Below, piece after piece: positions 50,977-59,675 of a stretch of DNA of 64,000 bases (its first letter is position 1; every line of letters begins with the position of its first letter). The notes under the pieces are model-generated. The model saw only the letters and a program-made list of their open reading frames with translations, was not told where the DNA came from and made no database searches. Made by a program: the position numbers and the translations under genes. Origin of the DNA: Candidatus Rhodoferax randersensis (GTDB taxonomy: Bacteria; Pseudomonadota; Gammaproteobacteria; Burkholderiales; Burkholderiaceae_C); NCBI GenBank assembly GCA_016718155.1, contig JADKEH010000001.1, positions 62,001-126,000 of the forward strand, written 5' to 3'.

Positions 50977-52338
50977 ATGAACCGTTTTGCACTGGCGCTG
51001 GCCAGCCTGTTGGGGCTATGCTCCAGCACCGTCCTGGCGTGGGGCAATCACAGCTTCGCGGCTTACCGCGCGTTCGAGCGCATGCCGGAGGTGGCCACGG
51101 CGGCGCCGGTGCCGGTGGAGTCACTGGAGGTCTTCCTCAAAGCCGAAGAAAAAGCCATTGAAGCCCTGCTCAAGGAGCAGGAAGCCTGGGCCAGCGCCAA
51201 TCTGGAGTATTACCCCGCGCGCCCGGCCGGCCTGGCTTTCTCGGCAAACCCGGCGCGAACCGACGATGCTCGCCGCTTGGCCTTCCTGATGGCACTGCGC
51301 GTGGCTCCCGACAGCAAGCTGGCCCTGTATGTCCAGCCCGATCCACAACTGCAGGCGGGCACAGCGGTGGACGCTACACGCGCGCTGCCCCACTCGTCCG
51401 TCAACACCCTGCCACAGCCACCCAACTCCACCCATCGCTTCGTCAAGATCAACCCTGGCGAGACCGTCACCCCGCTGCAGGTGATCGCCTCGGCTTCGGA
51501 CGAGCCCGACTATGGCCTGGACATCAACCTGTGGGGGGACAGCCCCAGCGACTGGGGCAAGGTGTATGGCTTCGGCCCCTTGTCGTTTGGCAACCCGGCC
51601 GTGAACTTCGCCACCCAGTCACCGTTTCACATGGGGTTTTTCCATGAGAGCCGCGTGATCTACCTGGCCGCGCCTTTCCTCAAAAAGACATTTCCACTGT
51701 GGCGCGTGCACCAGTACACCGGTTTGGCCGCGCTGGCCTGGCGCACCGGCCACCCATACTGGGGCTGGCGCTTTGCCGGCCTTGCCCTGCACTATGTGCA
51801 GGACCTGACCCAGCCCTACCACGCCAGTGTGTCGCCCGGCGACGGCACGCTCAAACTCATCGGCACCAACCTGCTGGCCATGGCAGGCATGCCACGCAAG
51901 AAAAATGAGCTGGTGGTGCTCTTGTCCAACCGTCACCTGGCGCTGGAAAAGTACCAGACCCAGTTGCTGCGCCGCGCGGCCCTGGCCCAGCAGGACACGG
52001 CCATTGAGCAAGCCCTGCGCAACCCCCAGCGCGACGCCAGCTACCCCGCGTGGAGTGAGCGCTACACCCGCGACGTGGTGGCCCGTGAGTCCCATGACTA
52101 CGGCGTCGAATTGTCCGACACCCTGATGGCCACCATGCCACCCTTGTTCGTATCCGACCCGGCCTTTGACTTTGGCGTGAAGGAGGCTCAAATTGACGTG
52201 TTGACCGAACTAGGCAAACAGGACGCCACCCAGCGCGCCCAGTTGGACGCCGCCATTGCCAAGCTGTTGGGGCACTTTGGATCGCACAGCCGCAACGTCT
52301 TGCGCGGGGTGCTCCAGGCCGGCGGCGTCAAACCTTAG
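50977..52338 (+). CDS. Secreted zinc-dependent phospholipase C / S1-P1 nuclease-like protein
   Basis: 453 aa. The signal peptide is cleaved after about residue 21, giving a mature N-terminus WGNHS. A Trp followed by His is typical of S1/P1-type zinc enzymes, where the terminal amine and His bind zinc. Later HESRVIYLAAPF, HQYTGLAALAWRTGHPYWGWRF and HYVQDLTQPYH give the His/Asp-rich zinc motifs. It probably cleaves phospholipids or nucleic acids outside the cytoplasm. The insertion of about 150 residues in the N-terminal half is larger than in bacterial phospholipase C. Confidence 0.75.
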   Translation: MNRFALALASLLGLCSSTVLAWGNHSFAAYRAFERMPEVATAAPVPVESLEVFLKAEEKAIEALLKEQEAWASANLEYYPARPAGLAFSANPARTDDARRLAFLMALRVAPDSKLALYVQPDPQLQAGTAVDATRALPHSSVNTLPQPPNSTHRFVKINPGETVTPLQVIASASDEPDYGLDINLWGDSPSDWGKVYGFGPLSFGNPAVNFATQSPFHMGFFHESRVIYLAAPFLKKTFPLWRVHQYTGLAALAWRTGHPYWGWRFAGLALHYVQDLTQPYHASVSPGDGTLKLIGTNLLAMAGMPRKKNELVVLLSNRHLALEKYQTQLLRRAALAQQDTAIEQALRNPQRDASYPAWSERYTRDVVARESHDYGVELSDTLMATMPPLFVSDPAFDFGVKEAQIDVLTELGKQDATQRAQLDAAIAKLLGHFGSHSRNVLRGVLQAGGVKP

Positions 52339-52472
52339 GAAGCAGGACGCAAGCCCGAAGCAAGCCCCGAAGCGGGCACCTTGGTGACACGGCGGGCGCC
52401 ACCTTTCAGCAAACTGTCAGTTTTAGCCGTATATTGGCACCTTAACGCCCAACAACAACTGCTTACAACTGT

Positions 52473-52487
52473 TATATTGCACTGCAA
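52473..52487 (+). promoter_or_regulatory. Possible PHA-depolymerase promoter and PhaR-type site
   Basis: A TATATT (52473-52478) overlaps the palindrome TTGCACTGCAA (52477-52487), centred 27 bases before the depolymerase start. Similar TTGCnnTGCAA elements are bound by PhaR in other PHA-making bacteria; this identification is by resemblance only. Confidence 0.35.
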
Positions 52488-52509
52488 CATAACCTGAAAG
52501 TTCCACGCC

Positions 52510-53859
52510 GTGCTGTACCAACTCTACGAAACCCAACGTTCCTTGATGGAACCGTTCTCGGACTTGGCGCAGACTGCTGCCAAGATCTACTCCAATCCCC
52601 TGTCGATGATGGGCCAAAGCCCCTTCGCTCAGCGCATATCAGCCGGCTACGACCTGATGCACCGGCTTGGCAAGGACTACGAGAAACCGGAGTTCGGCAT
52701 CCGCACCGTCGATGTGGACGGCGTCAACATTGCGATCCATGAGCGCGTGGAAGTCGACAAGCCGTTCTGCGAACTGCGTCGCTTCAAACGCTTCACCGAT
52801 GACCCGGCCACGCTGGGCAAGCTCAAGGGCCAACCGGCGGTGTTGATCGTCGCGCCCCTGTCCGGCCACTACGCCACACTGCTGCGCGACACGGTCAAGA
52901 CCATGCTCAAGGACCACAAGGTCTACATCACCGACTGGAAGAACGCCCGGCTGATCCCTTTGTCCGAGGGCGAGTTCCACCTGGACGACTATGTCAACTA
53001 TGTGCAGGAGTTCATCCGCCACCTGCAGAAGATCTACGGCAACTGCCACGTGATGAGTGTTTGCCAACCCACCGTGCCGGTGCTGGCCGCCGTGTCGCTG
53101 ATGGCCAGCCGGGGTGAAACCACGCCCTTGAGCATGACCATGATGGGCGGCCCGATCGACGCCCGCAGGTCGCCCACCGCCGTCAACAACCTGGCCATGA
53201 ACAAGAGCCACAACTGGTTCGAGAACAACGTGATCTACCGCGTGCCCACCAATTTCCCGGGTGCGGGTCGGCGGGTCTACCCTGGGTTTTTGCAGCACAC
53301 CGGCTTCGTGGCGATGAACCCCAGCAACCACGCCAAAAGCCACTACGACTACTTCCAGGACCTGATCCAGGGCGACGACGCCAGCACCGAGGCGCACCGC
53401 AAGTTCTACGACGAGTACAACGCGGTGCTGGACATGGATGCCAACTACTACCTGGAGACGATCCGCGTGGTGTTTCAGGACTTCAGTTTGGTCAACGGCA
53501 CCTGGGACGTGCGCGGCGAGGATGGCAAGATCGAGCGCGTGCGGCCCCAAGACATCCGCAGCACCGCCCTGTTTTCGGTCGAGGGCGAACTCGACGACAT
53601 CTCGGGCTCCGGTCAGACCGAGGCAGTGCATGCCATCTGCAGCGGTGTCATCGCGTCTGAGCAGAAGCACTTCGAAGTCAAGGGTGCCGGCCATTACGGC
53701 ATCTTCAGTGGTCGGCGCTGGCGCGACATGGTGTACCCGGAAGTCAAGTCATTCATCCTGCGCCACCAGCCCAAGCCCACGAAAGAAGCCAAGGTCGCTG
53801 TCGCCGCCCCCGCCGCCGCCAAGAAGGCGACTGCCAAGGGAGCCAAGCCACGCAAGTGA
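52510..53859 (+). CDS. phaZ: Intracellular polyhydroxyalkanoate depolymerase
   Basis: 449 aa from GTG 52510 (MLYQLYETQRSLMEPFSDLA). It breaks down stored PHB granules to hydroxybutyrate. The nucleophile is a cysteine in VCQPTVP near residue 183, as in Ralstonia PhaZ1-type enzymes, rather than a serine lipase box. The later GELDDISGSGQTEAVH region and the histidine-containing GAGHYGIFSGRRWR complete the alpha/beta hydrolase fold. There is no signal peptide. The tail is Ala/Lys-rich, as for granule-associated proteins. Its stop overlaps the next start. Confidence 0.92.
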   Translation: MLYQLYETQRSLMEPFSDLAQTAAKIYSNPLSMMGQSPFAQRISAGYDLMHRLGKDYEKPEFGIRTVDVDGVNIAIHERVEVDKPFCELRRFKRFTDDPATLGKLKGQPAVLIVAPLSGHYATLLRDTVKTMLKDHKVYITDWKNARLIPLSEGEFHLDDYVNYVQEFIRHLQKIYGNCHVMSVCQPTVPVLAAVSLMASRGETTPLSMTMMGGPIDARRSPTAVNNLAMNKSHNWFENNVIYRVPTNFPGAGRRVYPGFLQHTGFVAMNPSNHAKSHYDYFQDLIQGDDASTEAHRKFYDEYNAVLDMDANYYLETIRVVFQDFSLVNGTWDVRGEDGKIERVRPQDIRSTALFSVEGELDDISGSGQTEAVHAICSGVIASEQKHFEVKGAGHYGIFSGRRWRDMVYPEVKSFILRHQPKPTKEAKVAVAAPAAAKKATAKGAKPRK

Positions 53860-54539
53860 TGCAAAACCTGACTGATCGCATTTTGGCTGCACTGCCGCAA
53901 ACGCAGTGCACCCGGTGCGGTTTTCAGGATTGCCGGGCCTATGCCGAGGCGATTGCGTCCCGCAGCGAACCCATCAACCAGTGTCCGCCGGGTGGGCAGG
54001 AAGGCGTCGAACGCCTGGCACGCATCACCCTGCAGGTCGCGCCCCCCCTGAACACCGCGTTTGGTCAGGAAGCGCCGCGCAGCGTGGCGCTGATCGACGA
54101 ATCGTGGTGCATCGGCTGCACCCTGTGCATCAAGGCCTGCCCCACCGATGCGATCGTCGGCGCCAACAAGCTCATGCACACGGTGATGGAGGCGTACTGC
54201 ACCGGATGCGGGCTATGTTTGCCGCCCTGTCCGGTTGACTGCATTGAAATGGTCACTGTCTCGGGCACCGCCACCGGCTGGTCAGCGTGGTCCCCTGAGC
54301 AGGCCGACCAGGCCCGTTCTCGATACGAATTCGCCAAGCAGCGCCGCATGATGGATGACCCATCGGGATCCACCGGCGTGGACGTGGAGAGCATCCTTCC
54401 AGGGCCGGGAGTGGCGCCTGTGCCTCAACGCACCGAGGCCCCCGACACCAACAAGAGGCAACAGGCGGCGCAGGCCGCGCTAACCCGCGCCCGCGCCCGT
54501 CGCGCTCCCGCGCCGCACAAGGCCGAGCCGACACCCTGA
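53859..54539 (+). CDS. RnfB/RsxB-like ferredoxin
   Basis: 226 aa from the ATG overlapping the phaZ stop. The first domain holds a 4Fe-4S site with CTRCGFQDC and QCPPGG (RnfB-type, positions about 17-50); then two 4Fe-4S ferredoxin motifs follow, CIGCTLCIKACP and CTGCGLCLPPCP. There is no membrane anchor and no Rnf operon nearby, so it is a freestanding electron carrier. The C-terminal 60 residues are Ala/Arg/Pro-rich. It is co-translated with phaZ, though a functional link is not clear. It ends directly against the chemoreceptor stop on the opposite strand. Confidence 0.83.
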   Translation: MQNLTDRILAALPQTQCTRCGFQDCRAYAEAIASRSEPINQCPPGGQEGVERLARITLQVAPPLNTAFGQEAPRSVALIDESWCIGCTLCIKACPTDAIVGANKLMHTVMEAYCTGCGLCLPPCPVDCIEMVTVSGTATGWSAWSPEQADQARSRYEFAKQRRMMDDPSGSTGVDVESILPGPGVAPVPQRTEAPDTNKRQQAAQAALTRARARRAPAPHKAEPTP

Positions 54540-56066
54540 TCAGGTAACGACCAAGTTCTTGTACACGCCACAACCCAGCGCCAGGCCTTCGAGGTCTTGC
54601 ACAAAGGACATTTTGGTCTGTACTCTTCCGGTGGTCGGGTTGGTGATGTCGTACTCGACCCAACCCGGTTCGATCGCAGCCTGGCGAAAGATGTCGTCGA
54701 CCAAGCCCTGGCCATCAATGCCGGGAATATCCTGCACGCGCGTGCCCACCTTGGCGGGGTTGCCTCCAAAGGCCAGATAGTGGCCCTGCTGGTCCAGCAA
54801 AAACACGTACATATCGCGGTCAAAGAAGCCATTGGCCTTGTCGGTCAGCCCGTAAATGAACGCGTCAAGCGAACTGCATTGCCGACGGAAGGCGGCAGCG
54901 CGCTCCACCAGCTCCACCGCTTCCTCGGCAGAACCTTGCTGTAGCCGAAACAATGCCACCGCTTCCACCAAGGTCGACGCACGACCATCCAGGTTGACCG
55001 CGTGCGACACCGAGCGCTCGACCATCTGCGCGTTGTGCTGGGTGATTCCGTCAAGCTGGCGCACCGCACTGGTGATCTCGGCCAGGCCCGAACTCTGCTC
55101 CGCACTGGAGGCGGAAATTTGTGCCATGCTGGCCGCTACTTCCCGAATACCCGAGACGATCTGCTTGATGTTGGCACCAGCGGCCCGAATCTTCTGGACA
55201 CTGGCATCGACCTGGGTCGAGGATGCACCGATCAATTGGCGGATCTCCTTGGCCGAGGCGGCAGAACGTTGCGCCAGCGACCGCACTTCGCTGGCCACCA
55301 CCGCAAAGCCGCGCCCGGATTCGCCCGCACGCGCTGCCTCCACGGCGGCGTTCAAGGCCAGAATGTTGGTCTGAAATGCCAAACCATCGATCACGCTGAC
55401 AATCTCATCCATGCGTTTGGCACTGCTTTGAATGCCCTCCACCGATTCAATCGCCTGCGCCATGGTGCTGGCGCCCTGGTCTGCCACATCGCGCACGCGC
55501 GCCGCCTGAGCGTTGGCCTGTTGTGCGGTCTGGGCGTTGTCCTGCACCGTGGACGACAGCTCCTCCACGCTAGCGGCGGTCTGTTCCAGGTTGGCGGCTT
55601 GTTGCTCGGTCCGGTCCGACAAGTCGCGGTTGCCTGCCGCCAGGCTCCTGCCAGAGTGCGCCACGAAGGCCGCATTGCTGCGCACATTGGCCACCATGGC
55701 GGAAATGGTGGAACCCAGTTTGTTGACCTTTGCCGACAGGCTGGCCAAATCATCGTGGCCGCTCATCACGGTGTTCTGGCGCATGTCCCCAGCCACCATC
55801 AGGTCCATGGATTGACGCACCTGGCCCATCGCAGCCCGATACGACTTGTAGAAACTCACTGCCAGGTAGACACCCAGCGCGGTACCGAGGCCGCCGACCC
55901 ACGCGGACAAGGTGGCATCCACCCGACTACCACCGCCCGACAAGATTTGGATCAGCAGAAACAGCAGCGGCAAGAAGAACGCCAGCACCAACAGAAGTAG
56001 CTTGGTGCCAAACTGACAACGACTCATCAGCCAGAGGCCAGGACGCAAGAACTTTCCAACGATCAT
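54540..56066 (-). CDS. Methyl-accepting chemotaxis protein with C-terminal sensor domain
   Basis: 508 aa. The N-terminus has two close membrane segments (about 24-45 and 55-72) and no large periplasmic domain. A HAMP-like region (YRAAMGQVRQSMDLMVAGD) precedes the signalling domain, whose tip IDGLAFQTNILALNAAVE and GRGFAVVASEVRSLAQRS are unmistakable. After the signalling region, about 120 residues form a Cache-like domain (MYVFLLDQQGHYLAFGGNPAKVG and EPGWVEYDITNP). The sensor is thus cytoplasmic and C-terminal, which is uncommon. It should feed CheA/CheW signalling; the ligand is unknown. Confidence 0.88.
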   Translation of the reverse strand: MIVGKFLRPGLWLMSRCQFGTKLLLLVLAFFLPLLFLLIQILSGGGSRVDATLSAWVGGLGTALGVYLAVSFYKSYRAAMGQVRQSMDLMVAGDMRQNTVMSGHDDLASLSAKVNKLGSTISAMVANVRSNAAFVAHSGRSLAAGNRDLSDRTEQQAANLEQTAASVEELSSTVQDNAQTAQQANAQAARVRDVADQGASTMAQAIESVEGIQSSAKRMDEIVSVIDGLAFQTNILALNAAVEAARAGESGRGFAVVASEVRSLAQRSAASAKEIRQLIGASSTQVDASVQKIRAAGANIKQIVSGIREVAASMAQISASSAEQSSGLAEITSAVRQLDGITQHNAQMVERSVSHAVNLDGRASTLVEAVALFRLQQGSAEEAVELVERAAAFRRQCSSLDAFIYGLTDKANGFFDRDMYVFLLDQQGHYLAFGGNPAKVGTRVQDIPGIDGQGLVDDIFRQAAIEPGWVEYDITNPTTGRVQTKMSFVQDLEGLALGCGVYKNLVVT

Positions 56067-56277
56067 CGTGACATCTCCAAGCGCTGGGTTTCACTGCCCG
56101 CTCCCACCTTCGGGCGTTCGGGCGAACCCATCTATGACTGTCAAATCATCTTACGCTGAAAACCACGAACGGAGAATAGTCAAGAAGGATAGCGAGCATT
56201 GAAGACGTGGCGCGCAATCCACACGATTCGCTCGCACGGGCCGCACGCGACAAGGGCGCATGCGCTTTGCACGGCGA

Positions 56278-56718
56278 CTAACCCAGCGCGTCGTTCACCT
56301 GATCGTTGAACTCGGCCAGGCTGACGGCGTCCCCAATCTCGCGTGGCAAGGCATCACGCACCGAGAACACGCCCAGTATCTTGGCCGTGGGCGAGACGAT
56401 GGGCAGGTGCCGAAAGCCGCGCTCGATCATGATCAGCACCGCCTCAGACACCTTCATGTCGGGACCCACGCTTTGCGGGTTGGGTGTCATCACCTCTGAC
56501 ACTTTGGTGGCTTGCGGATTGAGCGCCTTGGCCAGTACGCGGGTCATCAGGTCGCGTTCGGTCAGGATGCCCAGCATGGCGCCCGCCGTGTCCACAATGA
56601 GCACGCTGCCGCAGTTGGCCTTGGTCATGACACAGGCGGCCTCCCACACGCTGGCTTGCGGCGACAGGCTGACCAGGTGGCGCTGGGAAAGGGATTGAAA
56701 AACCGTACGTTCAGCCAT
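56278..56718 (-). CDS. CBS-domain protein
   Basis: 146 aa from ATG 56718 (MAERTVFQSL) with GAAAGGATTTT upstream; the frame is open to 56760. Two tandem CBS motifs are visible: SVLIVDTAGAMLGILTERDLMTRV and RHLPIVSPTAKILGVFSVRDAL. CBS pairs bind adenine nucleotides and regulate partner proteins. It is next to the 2-oxoacid:ferredoxin oxidoreductase genes on the same strand, downstream of the beta subunit by 66 bases, so it may respond to energy charge for that enzyme. That role is inference. Confidence 0.85.
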   Translation of the reverse strand: MAERTVFQSLSQRHLVSLSPQASVWEAACVMTKANCGSVLIVDTAGAMLGILTERDLMTRVLAKALNPQATKVSEVMTPNPQSVGPDMKVSEAVLIMIERGFRHLPIVSPTAKILGVFSVRDALPREIGDAVSLAEFNDQVNDALG

Positions 56719-56784
56719 GGTGAAAATCCTTTCTTCAAGTTTCAATCCCACGCAGCTCATCGACGCGGGAAGTGTGCGCCATCG

Positions 56785-57840
56785 CTAGCGCAGGGACGCG
56801 TTGACTTTTTCCAGCACTTTCGAGCCTGGGCAAAGCGTTTTGACCCCCAGCGAGTTGAGCGGCGCGTCGCTGGTATTGAGTGACATGTGCAGGTCGGTCG
56901 CAATCGGGTCCAGGTACAGCAAACCGGTGACCACCTCGCCGCGCGCCTGGTGGGCATTCATGTAGCTCAAGGCGGCGTAGCGATCGGTCGGGTCATAGTC
57001 TTGGTGCAACTTGCGCAGGCGCAAGGTGGAGCCGTCGTGCTGCTGCACGTCGATCACCTCACCCGGCGCATACTGGGCCGTGATCTCACTGTGTTGCGGC
57101 ATGAAGTCGATGCGGCTGACCGCCTCGTTGTGCTGGCGCACGTAGTCGTAACTCTTGGTGCTGCCGCCGTGGTTGTTGAAGGTCACACACGGGCTGATCA
57201 CATCAATGAAGGCCGCCCCGCCGTGGCCGATGGCGCCCTTGATGAGGGGAACCAGTTGCTCCTTGTCGCCCGAGAAGCTGCGCGCCACATAAGTCGCGCC
57301 CAACTGCAGCGCCAGGCCGACCAGGTCCACCGGGCTGTCGCTGTTGATGACGCCCTTCTTGCTTTTCGAGCCACGGTCCGCCGTGGCCGAAAACTGCCCC
57401 TTGGTCAGGCCATAGACACCGTTGTTCTCCACGATGTAGGCCATCCGCACCCCGCGCCGCATGGCGTTGGCAAACTGGCCCAGGCCGATGGAGGCCGAGT
57501 CGCCGTCGCCCGAGACGCCCAGGTACAACAAATCGCGGTTGGCCAGGTTGGCGCCGGTCAGCACCGACGGCATGCGCCCGTGCACCGTGTTGAAGCCGTG
57601 CGAGGCGCCCAGAAAGTAGTCTGGCGTCTTGGAGCTGCAGCCAATGCCCGAGAGCTTGGCCACGCGGTGTGGCTCGATGTCGAGCTCCCAGCAGGCCTGG
57701 ATGATGGCGGCCGAAATCGAATCGTGCCCGCAGCCGGCACACAAGGTGGAAATACGGCCTTCGTAATCACGCCGGGTGTAGCCAACCTTGTTCTGGGTGA
57801 GCGTGGGGTGGTGCAGCCTGGGTTTGGTGAGGTAGGTCAT
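56785..57840 (-). CDS. korB: 2-oxoacid:ferredoxin oxidoreductase, beta (TPP) subunit
   Basis: 351 aa. The thiamin-diphosphate site is GDGDSASIGLGQFANAMRRG (about 110-130), and the CAGCGHDSIS block near residue 36 and GIGCSSKTPDYF carry cysteines for the Fe-S centre. HGRMPSVLTGANLANRDL is the substrate-side segment. The enzyme oxidises 2-oxoglutarate (or a related 2-oxoacid) with CoA to acyl-CoA and reduced ferredoxin, or runs in reverse. It overlaps the alpha subunit gene by 4 bases. Confidence 0.9.
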   Translation of the reverse strand: MTYLTKPRLHHPTLTQNKVGYTRRDYEGRISTLCAGCGHDSISAAIIQACWELDIEPHRVAKLSGIGCSSKTPDYFLGASHGFNTVHGRMPSVLTGANLANRDLLYLGVSGDGDSASIGLGQFANAMRRGVRMAYIVENNGVYGLTKGQFSATADRGSKSKKGVINSDSPVDLVGLALQLGATYVARSFSGDKEQLVPLIKGAIGHGGAAFIDVISPCVTFNNHGGSTKSYDYVRQHNEAVSRIDFMPQHSEITAQYAPGEVIDVQQHDGSTLRLRKLHQDYDPTDRYAALSYMNAHQARGEVVTGLLYLDPIATDLHMSLNTSDAPLNSLGVKTLCPGSKVLEKVNASLR

Positions 57841-59675
57841 GCGGCCTCCTTTTGCGGCGGGTTGAGTTCGGCGGGTTGCAAGTTCTTGCCGATCGCCTGG
57901 GTAATGAAACGCGCGGTGATGGGCGTGCCGTCGTAATGCAACACCTTGACCAGGCGCGCCGGGTCAACCGATAGCTCATTGACCAACATGCTGTGCATCT
58001 GGGCGTCGCGGTTCTGCTCCACCACAAACACCTTGTCGTGACCGGCGATGAACTGATCCACCGACGCAGGGAAGGGGAAGGCCCGCAGCCGCATGGCGTC
58101 CAGATCGATACCCTGCTCGGTCAACACGTCCAGCGCTTCCTGCATGGCCGGACTGGTAGAGCCGAAGTACAGCACCCCCAAGCGTGTGGGCCGTTGCGCC
58201 TTGCGCAGAACCGGCTGCGGCACGATGTCGGCGGCGGTTTTGAACTTGCGCAGTAGCCGCTCCATGTTGTAGATGTAGTCTGGCCCCTTCTCGGAGTAGC
58301 GTGCATACGGATCGCGCGTGGTGCCGCGTGTGAAGAAACTGCCTTTGGTCGGATGGGTTCCGGGATAGGTGCGCCACGGGATGCCATCACCGTCGACATC
58401 CTTGTAACGACCAAAGTCCTTGCCCGCTTCGAGTTCGGCGGCCGTCATGACCTTGCCTCGGTCGTACTGGCGGGCGTCGTCCCAGACAAAGGGCTTGCAC
58501 AGCCGCTGGTTCATGCCGATGTCCAGATCGGTCATTACGAAAATCGGCGTCTGCAATCGATCCGCCAAGTCCAGCGCCGCAGCCGAGTGCTCGAAACACT
58601 CGTGCGGATCCTCCGGGAACAAAAGCACATGCTTGGTGTCACCGTGCGAGGCGTAGGCGCAACTGATCAGGTCGGACTGCTGGGTGCGCGTGGGCATGCC
58701 GGTGGACGGGCCGCCACGCTGCACGTTGATGATGGTGACCGGAATCTCGGCAAAGTAGGCCAGGCCGATGAACTCGCTCATCAGGGAAATGCCTGGCCCC
58801 GAGGTGGCGGTAAACGCCCGCGCGCCATTCCAGCCGGCGCCCACCACCATGCCTATGGAGGCGAGTTCGTCCTCGGCCTGCACGATGGCCACATTGCTGC
58901 GGCCGGTCTCGGCATCCACCCGGAACTTGTCGCAATACTTCTGAAACGCTTCGGGCACCGACGACGACGGTGTAATGGGGTACCAGGCGGCTACGGTGGC
59001 ACCGCCATAGACGCAGCCCAGAGCCGCCGCACTGTTGCCGTCGGTGAAGATCTGATCGCCCACCTTGTCGGCGCGGCGCACCCTTAGCCCCAGGGGCGCT
59101 TTGAGGTGCTGTTTGACGTAATCGCGCCCCAGATGCAGCGCCCGGACGTTGGAGTCCAGCAGCATCTCTTTGCCCTTGTACTGCTCGGCAAAGAGTTTCT
59201 CGAACACCTCGGCCTCCACATCGAGCAGCACCGACAGTGCGCCCACATAGATGATGTTCTTGAACAACTGGCGCTGGCGCGGCTCCGAATAGGCCGCGTT
59301 GCTGATCTCGGTCAGCGGCATGCCGATGACCTCGATGTCCTGGCGGAATTTGGACTGCGGAATGGGCCGCGTGCTGTCGTAAAACAGGTAGCCGCCGGGC
59401 GTGATCTCGGCCACATCTGCGTCCCAGGTCTGCGGGTTCATGGCGACCATCATGTCCACGCCGCCACGCCGCCCGCCATAGCCTTGTTCGCAGACCCGCG
59501 CCTCGTACCAGGTCGGCATGCCCTGGATGTTGCTGGGGAAGATGTTGCGCGGACTGACCGGCACCCCCATTCGCATAATGGCCTTGGCAAACAACTCGTT
59601 GGCCGAGGCCGAACCGGAGCCGTTGACGTTGGCAAACTTGATCACGAAATCGTTAACTGCTTCGATGCGTTTCAT
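57837..59675 (-). CDS. korA: 2-oxoacid:ferredoxin oxidoreductase, fused gamma-alpha subunit
   Basis: 612 aa. The N-terminal gamma domain (NGSGSASANELFAKAI and YGGRRGGVDMMVAM) is fused to the alpha domain, whose CoA/pyrimidine-binding start is WYPITPSSSVPEAF. Later ATSGPGISLMSEFIGLA and PTRTQQSDL belong to the same fold. This two-subunit layout is the KorAB type common in proteobacteria. It is translationally coupled to both neighbours (4-base overlaps). With the flavoprotein encoded next, it resembles the Thauera aromatica KorABC enzyme. Confidence 0.9.
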   Translation of the reverse strand: MKRIEAVNDFVIKFANVNGSGSASANELFAKAIMRMGVPVSPRNIFPSNIQGMPTWYEARVCEQGYGGRRGGVDMMVAMNPQTWDADVAEITPGGYLFYDSTRPIPQSKFRQDIEVIGMPLTEISNAAYSEPRQRQLFKNIIYVGALSVLLDVEAEVFEKLFAEQYKGKEMLLDSNVRALHLGRDYVKQHLKAPLGLRVRRADKVGDQIFTDGNSAAALGCVYGGATVAAWYPITPSSSVPEAFQKYCDKFRVDAETGRSNVAIVQAEDELASIGMVVGAGWNGARAFTATSGPGISLMSEFIGLAYFAEIPVTIINVQRGGPSTGMPTRTQQSDLISCAYASHGDTKHVLLFPEDPHECFEHSAAALDLADRLQTPIFVMTDLDIGMNQRLCKPFVWDDARQYDRGKVMTAAELEAGKDFGRYKDVDGDGIPWRTYPGTHPTKGSFFTRGTTRDPYARYSEKGPDYIYNMERLLRKFKTAADIVPQPVLRKAQRPTRLGVLYFGSTSPAMQEALDVLTEQGIDLDAMRLRAFPFPASVDQFIAGHDKVFVVEQNRDAQMHSMLVNELSVDPARLVKVLHYDGTPITARFITQAIGKNLQPAELNPPQKEAA

